Origin: Sphingomonas sp. IBVSS2
Lineage (GTDB): Bacteria > Pseudomonadota > Alphaproteobacteria > Sphingomonadales > Sphingomonadaceae
Direction of reading: 5' to 3'
NCBI RefSeq assembly: GCF_002127225.1
Contig: NZ_NFUR01000009.1
Coordinates: 48,823-112,822, forward strand
DNA length: 64,000 bases
In this document: piece after piece, positions 50,404-62,500 of the stretch
Layout of the letters: every line of letters starts with the position of its first letter
How positions within the stretch are numbered: position 1 is the stretch's first letter
Position numbers and translations under genes: made by a program
The notes under the pieces: generated by a model
Seen by the model: the letters and a program-made list of their open reading frames with translations, nothing else
Told to the model about the DNA's origin: nothing
Databases searched by the model: none

Positions 50404-50443
50404 GGCATGGGGCGGGGGTGGGGGATGCGCGCCGGACTTCCTT

Positions 50444-50471
50444 CGTCATCCCCGCCTTCGCGGGGATGACG
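50444..50471. terminator. REP-like hairpin after the DUF885 gene
   Basis: Perfect 12-base arms CGTCATCCCCGC (50444-50455) and GCGGGGATGACG (50460-50471) with the 4-base loop CTTC. It has the same form as the element at 29683-29710 and again lies between convergent genes, here the DUF885 gene and the giant adhesin gene. Confidence 0.7.
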
Positions 50472-50526
50472 GGAAGGGGCGGGGCGACGGTGTTTGCCGA
50501 TAGGGTCTCGACCCGATATCGACGGA

Positions 50527-50559
50527 GCTGCCCAGGACCGATCCCAAGCCCTGGGCAGC
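50527..50559 (-). terminator. hairpin just downstream of the adhesin gene
   Basis: Perfect 10-base arms GCTGCCCAGG (50527-50536) and CCTGGGCAGC (50550-50559) with a 13-base loop lie eleven bases beyond the adhesin stop. No T-run follows on the reverse strand, so it may be a Rho-assisted end or an mRNA-protecting stem. Confidence 0.5.
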
Positions 50560-50569
50560 CCCCATGCGA

Positions 50570-53500
50570 TCAGAAGCGGATGCGGGCGCTCAGGCTGGCG
50601 CGGTGGTCCGTGGTGCGCTTGCCGAACTCGCCGTCATAGCCGAGCCGCAACGACAGGTTCTCGTTGCCCACCACCCGCAGCTCCGCACCGACATGCGCGG
50701 CCTGGCGATCCATCAGCGTCGTGATCGTCGCCGGCGCGGCCGAAGCGTTGCCGCCGAGCAGGCGGAACGGCGCCGCGATCCGGTCGGTGGTGTTGAACAC
50801 GCCACCGCCGGTGATCGCGAAGGTCGCGCTGGTCGGGCCGTTGCCGGCAAGCCGCACGCCCAGGCTCAGTTCGGGCGCGACGGTGCCGATCCACTGCGTA
50901 TGGGAGAGGCTCTCGACGCCCAGGCCCGCGAGTCCGCGCTCCGTGAAGCCGCCCTGGCGCAGCGCGGTGACGAAGCCGCGCACCGCCGGCCGCGCGAACA
51001 CCGTGCCCTGGCCGAGCACCCAGGCCGCCTCTGCACTGCCCTGGAGATAGCCGGTGCCCTGGTTGCCCACGCCCTGGCGCGGATCGAAGATGTTCACGCC
51101 GCGGCGCAACTCGGTCCATTGCCAGCCGCCGCTCACTGAGGCGGCGAACTGGGCGCCGCTCGCCCCCGCATAGCGCGCGCCGATGCCGGCATGGACGCCG
51201 TCGCCGTCCGAATTGGCGCGCAGCCCGTCGATCCTGGCATTGCCGAGGCTGTCATAGCCGATCGCGCCGCCGACCATCCAGTCGCCGCCCAGCGGCTTCT
51301 CGAAGCCGGCGCGGAAGCGGCCGTCGGTGTCGCCGCGGACGCTGGCATGCTCGCTATCGCCGCTGCGCCGGAAGACATGGCCGCCGGCCTGGCTCCACAC
51401 GCAACCGGCACCCGCCGGACCGGCGAGCGTGCCGCAGCCGAACAGGTTGGACGAGAAGTCGCGCGCCGCGCCGAACTGGGTGAGCGAGGCGATCAGATAG
51501 GGCTCGGGGTTCAGCTGGTCGAAGATCGCGCGATACTGGGCCTCGCTGCCGGCCTGGATGTTGCCGAGCAGGGCGAGCAGGCGGCCGATCCCGGCCGAGC
51601 TGCCCGCCGTCACCGCGCGGTCCATATAGGCGCCGAGCGCGCGCTCGTTGCGATTGAGGAAGGGCTGGCCGAAATTGGTGTCGAAGGCGAGCTGGATGCC
51701 GGCGCTGTTCGCCAGCACGCGATAGTCGACCGCCAGCGTGTCGCGGATGGTGAGCCCGTTGTTGGTCGCCGTGCCCGCCGTGGCGAACAGGGTGACCGGG
51801 TTCTTGTCCTGCATCCAGGTGAGGATCACGTCGCCGGTGCCGGCCACGCTGGTGTTGCCGCTCACATTGACGCGGTCCGACGCATAGGGGCCGAAGGCGA
51901 CGTCGAAGGCCATGTGGCCGGTCGCGCTCTGGGTGAAGTCGCCGTCGAGGTCGACCGTGTTGATGACGCGAGCGCCGTACAGCAGGTTGGTCGCGGGCGT
52001 TCCGACGCCGTCCAGATTGGCGAAGGTGGCGCCGTTCAGCAGGTCGATCGGGGTGCGGCTGGCGGCGAGGCCCATCTGGAAGTCGCCCGCATTGGCGAAG
52101 CTGCCGCTCGAGCCCGCGCCGTCGCGCAGGTCGATCCGGCTGAAGGCGATGAAGATGCCGTTCGCGTTGTTGACCAGCGCGTTGGCCCCGCTGCCCAGGT
52201 CGACATTGCCGATGATCGTGCCGCTATTCTCCACCCGGTCGTTGCCCGCGCCCGTGTCGATCGCGAGGCCGGAGACCGCGCTGATCGAGCCGGAGGTGAG
52301 CTGGATCAGGTTGGCCGCGCCGCCGGCCAGGCGGATGCCCGCGCCGGTGCCGCCGCCGCCGCGCACCAGGTTGTTGGCGGTGACGCGGATATTGCCCGCG
52401 CCGGTGCTGCCCTGGCTCTGGGCGAAGATGCCGGTCGAATTCAGGCCGGCCGCGAAGACCGAGCCCGAAAGGCGCAAGTCGATCGCGCCGCCGGCACCGG
52501 AGCCGGTGCCGTTGCCGGCGAAGATCCCCTCGACCCAGCCGCCGCCGCCGCCGAGCGACTGCGCGACCACGCCGATCGAATTGGCGCCGAGCACCGCGAT
52601 GTTGCCGGTCTGGTCGAAGCGGATCGCGCCGCCATTGCCGGTGTTGGCCGCGTTGAAGGCGATGCTGGCGGAATCGATTGCGCCCAGCACCGCGCCGCCG
52701 CCGCCGCCGATCGACTGGAGGAACACGCCATGCGCATGGTTGCCGGCGGTCTGGATGGCGCCGTTGTTCGACACGGTGACGCTGCCGCCATTGCCGCTCG
52801 CGCCGCCGCTGCCGCCCAGGGTGACGCTGGCGCTGCCGCCGGTGAGGCGAACCTCGCCGCCGCCCGCGCCGATCGACTGGACGACCAGCGCCGGCGAATA
52901 GTCGCCCAGCGTGGTGAAGCCGCCGGCATAGGCGAGGGTGACCGTGCCGCCGTCGAGCCCGGCGCCGCCATTGGCGCCGAGCGCGATCACGGTCGGCGGA
53001 ACCGCGGGCGGCGCAACCGCCAGCGGATCCGCGCCGGCGCCCGCCAGCCAATAGGCCAGCGCGCGCTGGCTTTCGGGGGCGAGGCCCGCGCTGGGGCCGG
53101 TGCCGGGCGCGGTGGCGTCGACGTTGAGCACGCTGGGCGCGGCCGCCGTGGCGCCGGTGCCCAGGGCGATCTCGACGATCGCCGAGCCGCCGCCACCGCC
53201 GATCGACTGGACGATCGCGCCGGGGGCGAACTTGCCGGTGGTGCTGATCGCACCGGTCATGCCGCGCTGGATCGCGCCGCCCGAGGCGCCGGTGGTGCCG
53301 TCGGCGCCGAGCGTGACCGAGGCGCCGGCGAAGAAGGAGGCGAGCTGCGCGGTCACGTCGATGATGCCGCGGCCGCCGCCGCCGCCGATCGACTGGGTGA
53401 GCGCGCCCGCGGCGCCGTCGCCATTGGTGGTGACGCTGCCCGCATGGCTGCCGGTGATGTCGCCGCCGTCATTGTCGGCGCCGCCCAGGCCGCCCAGCGC

Positions 53501-56500
53501 CAGCCGGACGCCGATGGGCGCCTGCGGGTCGGTGACCGTGGGGTCGTGGAGCGCGACGATGTCGAGGTCGATGTCGATCGTGCCGCCGCCGCCGCCGATC
53601 GCCTGGTTGCTGATGCCGACGCCGTTGCGCCCGCCCGCGCCGATCGTGCCGTTCGAATTCACCGTCACCTTGCCGGCGTTCATGCCGGAAGCGCCGTCGG
53701 CGCCCGCGCGGGCGACGAGCAGCGGATTGGGCCGCTGAGTATTGCCGCCGGGGCCGACCACGGGCAGGCCCGGCAGGCCGGTGATGCCGCTGAAGTCGAA
53801 GCCCAGCGTGCCGCCGCCGCCATTGATGCTATCGGCGACGATCGCCTGCGAGCCGGCACCGAGCACGGTGATGTCGCCGGTCTGGTTGACGGTGACCGCG
53901 CCGCCGGTGCCGCCCGTGCCGCCGCCGGTGAGGCCGACGATCAGCGCGATCTCGTTGGACAGGGTGAGGCTGGCCGGCTCGGGCGTGAGCGCCGCGCCCA
54001 GCCCGGCATTGCCGCCGCCGCCGCCGATGCTCTGCGCCACGATGCCGTTCGCCTTGGCGCCGCGGGTGAGGATCGAGCCGCTGTTGGTCACGGTGACCGC
54101 GCCGCCATTGCCGCCATTGCCGCCCACGCCGCCGATCGCGATCAGCGGCGCCGAGGTCGGCGCGCCGATCAGGAGGCTGCCGGTGAGCGCCATCCCGCCA
54201 TTGCCGCCGCCGCCGCCGATTGACTGGGCGAGGATGCCGTGCGCGCCTTCGCCCTTGGTCTCGATCGTGCCGGCATTGGTCACGTCGACCACGCCGCCGA
54301 CATTGCCGCTGCCGCCGACCGCGCCGAAATTGAACCCGAAGGTGGCGCTGTCCTTGCCGGAGGCGACGCCGGTCAGCGCGAGAATGGTCGAGCTGTTGCC
54401 GCCGCCGCCGCCCAGCGACTGGGCGAAGATGCCGTAGGCGCCCTTGCCCTCGGTGAGGATGTCGCCCGAATTGGTGCCGCCGGTGTCGCGGTTGACCACG
54501 GTGACCTTGCCGCCCGCGCCGCCGCTGCCGCCATTGCCGCCGATGGTGACGCGTGCGCTGTGCGTCTGCTTGTCCGCGCCCGTGGCGCCCACCGCGAGCT
54601 GGAGCACAAGCCCCGCATCGCCGCCGCCGCCGCCGATCGAATTGGCGCTGATGCCCGCGGCATCCTCGCCCTTGGTCCAGATCAGGCCCTCGTTGGTGAC
54701 CGAGACGTCGCCCGCCTTCTCCCCCGTGCCGCCGGCGCCGCCGACATTGACGTTGATCGAGTTGTTGGCGCTCTTGCCCTGGGCGCGGAAGTCGATGACT
54801 GCGCCGCCGATGCCGCCGCCGCCGCCGATCGACTGGGCGCGGATGCCGAAGGCGCGCGCGCCGCTGGTGGCGATCACGCCGGTGTTGGTCACCGTCACCG
54901 TGTCGCCGATGCCCGCGGTGCCGCCCGAGCCGCCCACGGCGATGCCCATGGTGTTCGAGGTGTTGCCGCTGCCCTTGTACTGGAGCGCGACGCTCGCCGC
55001 GAAGCCGCCGGTGCCGCCGCCGCCGCCGATCGACTGGGCGAGGATGCCGTCCGCATCGTCGCCGCCGGTGACGATCCGCGCGCTGTTGCCGACATCGACC
55101 GTCGAGCTCTTCGAGCCGACGCCGCCGGTGCCGCCCACCGCGACCGTGAGCGCCGCCGTGGTGTTGACCATCACGCCGGTGCCGCTGCCGCCCGCGCCGC
55201 CCGATCCGCCGATGCTCTGCGCCCAGATGCCGCGCGATTCGACGCCGCGCGTGGTGAGGTTCGCCGCGTTGACGACCGAGACCGCGCCGCCGGTCGCCCC
55301 CACGCCGCCGTCCAGGCCGACGCCGACGCTGCCGGCGAAGCTCTGCGCCGAACTGCCGCTGCCGGTGCCCACCGTGCCGCCGATCTTGAACGAGCCGCTG
55401 TTGCCGCCGCCGCCGCCGACGGACTGGGCGAAGATCGCCGAGGAATAGCCGCCGCTGGTGTCGATCGCGCCCGCGGCGTTCACCGTCACTTCGCCGCCGG
55501 TGCCGCCGGTGCCGCCCGACTGGCCGAGGCTCAGCGCGAACTGGTTCTTGGCGCCCGGCACCAGGCCGAAATCGAACGAGGCGTTGCCGCCGCCGCCGCC
55601 GATCGACTGGGCATGGATGCCGATCGAACGCTCGCCGGTGGTGACGATGGCGCCGTCATGGTCGACCTCGACATCGCCGGCCTCGCCGCCGATGCCGCCG
55701 CGCCCGCCGATGCTGAGGTTGAGCTGGTTGGCGTCGCGGGTATAGCCGCCGGCCAGGTTGAAGGTGCCGTTGCCGCCGCCCTTGCTGATCGACTGGGCGA
55801 GGATGCCGTCGCTCAGCGCGCCGCTGGTGCCGATGTCGCCGCGGTGCCGCAGCGTGACGTCGCCGCCCGCGCCCGCGTCGCCGCCCGCGCCGCCGACATT
55901 GACCACCGCCGCGAACGGGCTGTTGCCGGCCGGCGCCAGCGTGACGTCGAGCACCAGGTTGAAGCCGGCATTGCCGCCGCCGCCGCCGATCGACTGCACG
56001 GTCATGCCGTTCGATTCGTCGCCGAAGGTGCGGATCAGGCCGGGCGTTTCGGTCTCGACGCCGCCGACCATGGTGTAGCCGCGCGTCACCGTCACGTCGC
56101 CGGCATTGCCGCCCGCGCCGCCGGTGCCGCCGATGCCGAGTGCGATCGGCGCGCCCTGGCGCGAGACCGCGCCGGCCACGTCGATGCCGCCCTGGCCGCC
56201 GCCGCCGCCCACCGACTGGACGAGGATGCCCGTCGCCTTGCCGACATAGTCGGTCGCCGAAAGCGTGACCGCGCCGCCCGCGCCGGTGGTCACCTTGGTG
56301 TTGACCAGCACGTTGCCGTTGCTGGTGAAGGTGACGTCGCCCGCATCCGCGCCGGTGCCGCCGGTGCCGCCCAGGCCCGCGGCGAGCGCGACGCCGGTGA
56401 GCTTCGACTTGCCGGCGCCGGCATTGTTCAGCGCCGCCGAGACGTTGAGCCCGCCATCGCCGCCGCCGCCCGCGACCGACTGGACGATGATGCCGGTGGC

Positions 56501-59500
56501 CTCATAGCCGTCGACCATCACCTGGCCGTTCTGGGTGGCGATCACGTCGCCGCTGGCATTGCCCGCGCCGCCGAAGCCGCCGATGCCGAAGACGAGCGTC
56601 GGCTCGGTCGCGGTGGTGTCGGCGGTGATCCCGCCCGAGATGTTGATGCCGCCGGTGCCGCCGCCGCCGCCCACCGACTGGACGAGCAGGCCGCGCGCCT
56701 TGGTGCCCTGCGCAAACAGGTCGGCATCGACATTGGCGGTCACCTTGCGGCCCAGGCCGCCATCGCCGCCGAAGCCGCCGATCCCGACGGTGAGCTGGCC
56801 GTCGAGCGAGATGCCGCCCGATACGTTGATCCCGCCGATGCCGCCGCTGCCGCCGAGCGACTGGGCGATAACCGCCGAGCGCTCGTCGCCCGAAGCGACG
56901 ACCTGCACGCGATCGGTGCCCGGCGCCTTCACGCTCAGCTCGACCGTGCCGGCATTGCCGCCATCGCCGCCGAAGCCGCCGATGCCCAGCGAGGCGACGC
57001 GGCTCGCGCTGCTCGAGCCGGGTGAGGTGAGGGCGATCTGGCCGGTGACGTTGAGCCCGCCCTGGCCGCCGCCGCCGCCCACGCTCTGGGCGATCACGCC
57101 GTTCGAGCCGTGCGCGATGGTGCGATAGGCGGGGAAGGTGAAGTCGAAGCCGAGGAAGTTGATCGTCTGCGCCGCATGCGCGACCACGCCGCCATTGCCG
57201 GTGGCGAGCACATTGCCGGTCACGCGCGCGGTGACGTTGCCTGCCTCGCCGCCGCCGCCGCCGAAGCCGCCAAGGCCGAAGCCGAACGAGCCGGTGCTGC
57301 CGCCGGTGCTGCCCGAGATGCCGCCTGCCACGTTCATCCCGCCGCGGCCGCCGCCGCCGCCGATGCTCTGCGCGACGACGCCGTCGGAATCGGCGCCGCT
57401 GGTCACGGTGTTTCCGGTGCGGGTCAGCTCGACGTCGCCGGCCTTGCCGCCATCGCCGCCAAAGCCGCCGATGCCGATCGAGGCAGTGCCCGCGGTGCCG
57501 GTGGAGAGGGCGATCGCGCCGGAGATGTTGATACCGCCCGCGCCGCCGCCGCCCGCGATGCTCTGCGCCACCACGCCGGCCGAATCGCTGCCCCGGGTCC
57601 GATAGTCGCCGGCGACGCTGGCGGTGACCTTCTGGCTGATGCCGCCGTCGCCGCCAAAGCCGCCAATGCCGATCGCGGCACCGATGGAGGTGTTGTTGCC
57701 CGCCGAGATCGAGAGCGAGCCGGTGACGTTGAACCCGCCATTGCCGCCGCCGCCGCCCAGGCTCTGGATCAGCGCGCCGGCCGATTCCGCGCCGCTGGTG
57801 GCGACATTGCCCGAAAGCGTGGCGTCGACCGTGGCCGCGTCGCCGCCATCGCCGCCAAAGCCGCCGATACCAACGCCGAGCGTGCCGGTGCCGCCGCTGG
57901 AAAGGGCGATGCTGCCGGTGACGTTGAATCCGCCATTGCCGCCGCCGCCGCCGGCCGACTGGATCAGGATCGCGCCGCTGCGCGCGCCGAGCGTAGCGAC
58001 GTCGCCGGTGAGCGCCGCCGTCACTGCCTTGGCATTGCCCCCGCTGTCGCCAAAGCCGCCGACGCCCACGCCCAGCGTGCCGGAGCTGCCATCGCCGGCG
58101 CTGAGGCTGAGGCCGCCGGTGACGTTGAACGCGCCGTTGCCGCCGCTGCCGCCCAGGCTCTGCACGGTCAGGCCAAGCGAATCGTCGCCCCTGGTGCCGA
58201 TGTCGCTGGTCAGGGTCGCGTTGACCGTGCCCGCATCGCCGCCCGCGCCGCCGAACCCGCCGACGCCGACCAGCACGTTGCCGGTGAGTTCCTTCGAGAC
58301 CGCGATGCCGCCCGAGATGTTGAACCCGCCATTGCCGCCGCCGCCGCCGACTGACTGGATCAGCGCGCCGCCCGAGCGCGCGCCGCGCGTGGCGACGTCG
58401 CCGTTGATGTTGGCGATCACGGCTTCGGCATAGCCCGCGGTGGCGCCGGCGCCGCCGATGCCCACGCCGATATTGCCGGCGCCGCTCTTCGAGCCGGCGA
58501 TGCCGCCGGTGACGTTGAACGCGCCGTTGCCGCCGCCGCCGCCCAGGCTCTGCGCGACGATGCCGCGCGCGTCGTCGCCTTCGGTCGAGACCGCGACCAG
58601 GGTATCGGCGGTGTCGGCAACGCCCTGGTTGACGTTGAGCGTGACCGCCTTGCCGTCGCCGCCGCTGCCGCCCGCGCCGCCCAGGCCGATGCCGAGCGTG
58701 CCGGCGCCGTCCTTGGCCACTGCGATCCCGCCCGAGACGTTGAACGCGCCCGCGCCGCCGCCGCCGCCCACGCTCTGCGCCAGGATGCCGTCGCTCTTGT
58801 CGCCCGCGGTCGCGGTGGTGCCGGTGACGGTGAGCGTGACCTTGCCGGCGTCGCCGCCGGAACCGCCCGATCCGCCGATGCCGACATTGATCGCGCCGGC
58901 AATGGTGCCCGAAATGCCGATGCCGCCGGAGACGTTGAACCCGCCGGTGCCGCCGCCGCCGCCCAGGCTCTGCGCGGTGATCGCGGTCGACTGGTCGCCG
59001 AGCGTGACGACATTGCCGGTCACCGTCGCGCCGACGCGCATGGCGTCGCCGCCGCCGCCGCCCGAGCCGCCCAGGCCGACCGAGAGCGCGCCCGCAGCGG
59101 TGCCGCCGAAGCTCACGCCGCCCGCGACGTTGAACCCGCCTGCGCCGCCGCCGCCGCCTGCGCTCTGCGCGAGGAAACCGCCCGACTGGTTGCCCTCGGT
59201 CAGGATCGAGACCGCGCTCGCATCGACTTCGCCGCCATTGCCGGCCCCGCCGCCGGAGCCGCCCAGGCCGATATTGACGGACGCGCCATAGCTGCCCGAG
59301 CCGCCGATGCTGCCGGAGACGTTGAATGCGCCCGCGCCACCGCCGCCGCCGTTCGACTGGACCACCACGCCGCGCGACTGGTCGCCGAGCGTGTGGACCG
59401 CGGCGAGCGCGCTGCCCGTCGCATGCAATGCATTGCCGCCGGTGCCGCCCGCGCCGCCCAGGCCGACGGACAGGCCGCCGCCAAAGGTCGCGCTGCCCGC

Positions 59501-62500
59501 GATCGAGCCGGAGATGTTGAACCCGCCCGATCCGCCGCCGCCGCCCAGGCTCTGGACGAGCAGGCCGTCGGACTGGTCGCCCGAAGTGTAGATCGTGCCC
59601 GCCGCGGTGCCGGTGACGTCGCCGCCGCCGCCGCCGCCCGCGCCCGCGCCGCCCAGGCCGACGGAGATGCCGCCAGCATAGGAGCCGCTGCCCGAGATCG
59701 AGCCCGCGATGTTGAACCCGCCATTGCCGCCGCCGCCGCCGGCCGACTGGATGAGCACGCCGGTCGCGCGGTCGCCCGTGGTCTGGACGTTGCCGCCGAC
59801 GCGGCCGGTCACCTTGCCGCCGTCGCCACCGCCGCCGCCCGCGCCGCCGATGCCCACCGCGACGCCCACGCTGGTGGTGCCCGCGAAGCTCACCGCGCCC
59901 GAGACGTTGAAGCCGCCCGAGCCGCCGGCGCCGCCGACCGACTGGATTACGGCACCGCCGGCATCGTCGCCGCCGGTCGAGATCGTGCCGTCGAAATCGG
60001 TGTCGACCACGCCGCCATTGCCGGCATTGGCGCCCTTGCCGCCAATGCCGACGGCGAAGGAGACCGCGCCGCCGCCGCCCGCCGCGACGGCCGCCGAGAC
60101 GTTGAACCCGCCATTGCCGCCGCCGCCGCCGACCGACTGGGTGAGCAGTCCGGTCGAGAAGTCGCCATCGGTCTGGATCGCGCCGCCCGACCTGATCTCG
60201 ACCAGGCCGCCATTGCCGCCGGTGCCGCCCGATCCGCCGATGCCGAGCGAGACCGCTGCGCCCAGCGCCGGGCCCGCCGCCGCCGCGACCGAGACGGTGA
60301 AGCCGCCCGCGCCGCCGCCGCCGCCCACCGACTGGGCGAGGATGCCCTGCGCATTGTCGCCGGTGGTGAGGATCACCGCATCGCCGTCGAGCGTGACGTG
60401 CCCGCCCGTGCCGCCGGTCCCGCCGCTGCCGCCGATCGCCACGCTCGCGCCACCGAAGAAGCCGCCGGTCGCCTGGACCGCGAAGCCGCCATTGCCGCCG
60501 CCGCCGCCGATCGACTGGAGCTGGATGCCGCGCGAGCGGTCGCCGCTGGTCGCGATGAACGGATCGAGCTGGGTCGGCACGCCGCCGACCATCACCGAGC
60601 GGGGCGTGAGGTTGACGTCGACGGTGCCGCCATTGCCGCCGGCCGACCCGGCTCCGCCGATCGCGACGCCGACGAACGCGCTCAGCGACGCGCTCGCGCC
60701 GCCATTGCCGCCGCCGCCGCCGATCGACTGGGCGAAGATGCCGTTCGAATCATTGCCGCCGGTGCCGATATTGCCGCTGTGGTTGACGGTCACGATGCCG
60801 GCATTGCCGCCGCTCGCGCCCTTGCCGCCGATGGTGAGGAGCACGCCGCCGGTGGTGCCGCCGTCGCCGCCACCGCCGCCGACCGACTGGGCGAAGATCG
60901 CCGTGGCGTTGTTGCGCAACGTGGTGACGCTGCCGGTGTTGGTGATGGTCACCGTGCCGCCGGTGCTTGCCGCCGAGCCGTTGCCGCCGATGGTGACCAG
61001 GCCGCCGCTGTCGCCGCCCTTGCCGCCGCCGCCGCCCACCGACTGGGCGAAGATGCCGCGGGCGCCGTCGCCTTCGGTGCGGACGGTGCCGGCATTGCCG
61101 ACCGTGACCGTGCCGCCATTGCCGCCGGTGCCGCCGGTTCCCCCGAGCGCGACCACGCCGCCCGAGCCCGAGCCCGCGCCGCCGCCGCCGCCCACCGATT
61201 GCACGAACACCGCGTCGGCGCCCTTGCCGGTGGTGACGACGCTGCCGGTCGCGGTGATGCTGGCCGAGGCGCTGCCCGCTAGGCCGCCGCCGGTGCCGCT
61301 GCCGCCGATCGAGACGAGGCCGCCCGTGCCCTCGGCCGAGCCGCCGCCGCCGCCGACGGACTGGACGAACACGCCGCGCGCGTCGACGCCGCCGGTGCGG
61401 ACCGCGCCGCCGATGGTGGCGCTCGCCGCGCCGCCGGTGCCGCCGGACCCGCCCTTGCCGCCGACCGCGACCGCGCCGCCCGAGGCGCCGCCCGCGCCGC
61501 CGCCGCCGCCCACCGATTCGACGAACACGCCATGCGCGTTGGCGCCGCCGGTGGTGATGGTCGCGCCGGCCTCGACCAGCGCCGAGGCGCTGCCGCCATT
61601 GCCGGCGGTGCTGCCGTCCGATCCGAAGGCGACCAGGCCGCCCGATCCGCCCGCCGAGCCGCCGCCGCCGCCGATCGACTGGGCGAAGACACCATAGGCG
61701 CCGCTGTTGGTGGTGGTGACTTCGGCCCCGGCGCGCACGTTGATCGTCGCGCTGCCGCCATTGCCGCCATTGCCGGCGGTTCCGCCGAACGCGACGATCC
61801 CGCCGGTCCCGCCGACATTGCCGCCCGAACCGCCGATCGACTGGGCCTGGATGCCCACGGCGTCCACGCCCTCGGTGCGAACGATTCCGCTGTGCTCGAC
61901 GGTGACGTTGCCGCCGTCGCCGCCCACGCTGCCGGCGCCCGGGTTGCCGACGATGCCGTAGCTCCCGCCGCTGGTGCCGGCATTGCCGCCAAGGCTCTGC
62001 GCCAGGATGCCGATCGCACCGGTGTTGGTGGTCTTGATCTGGCCCGAATTGCTGACATTGACCGTGCCGCCCTGCGCGGCCGGGCCCGAGGCGCCGCCGC
62101 CCGAGAAGAGATACCCGGTGCCGCCCGCGCCCCCGCGCCCGGCGACGCTCTGCGCCAGGATGCCATAGCTGCGCACGCCCGAGGTGGCGATGGTCACGCT
62201 CGAGCTCAGGTCGACATTGCCGCCGCGACCCGCGCCGCCGCCCGCGCCGCCGCGGACATTGCCGGCGCCGTCGCCGCCCTTGCCGCCATTGCCGCCCGCG
62301 CTGATCGCCGCGATGCCCGGGAGATTGTCCGAGATGGTGGTGATGTTGCCGTTGTTGGCGGGAGTCACCGTCGCGGCGATGTTCGGCCCGTTGGCGCCGC
62401 CGCCGCCGGCCGAGGCATTGGCGCCGATCGTGAAGCAGCCGCCGAAGATGCAGATCTCGACGCCGGCGCCGAAGCTGCCATTGCCGCCGTTCGCACCGCG

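Noticed and set aside
52400..62210. CRISPR-like or satellite DNA reading of the regular repeats
   Set aside because: The repeats stay in frame within one open frame, vary in length and sequence like protein repeats, and have no conserved 25-40 base direct repeat with unique spacers.
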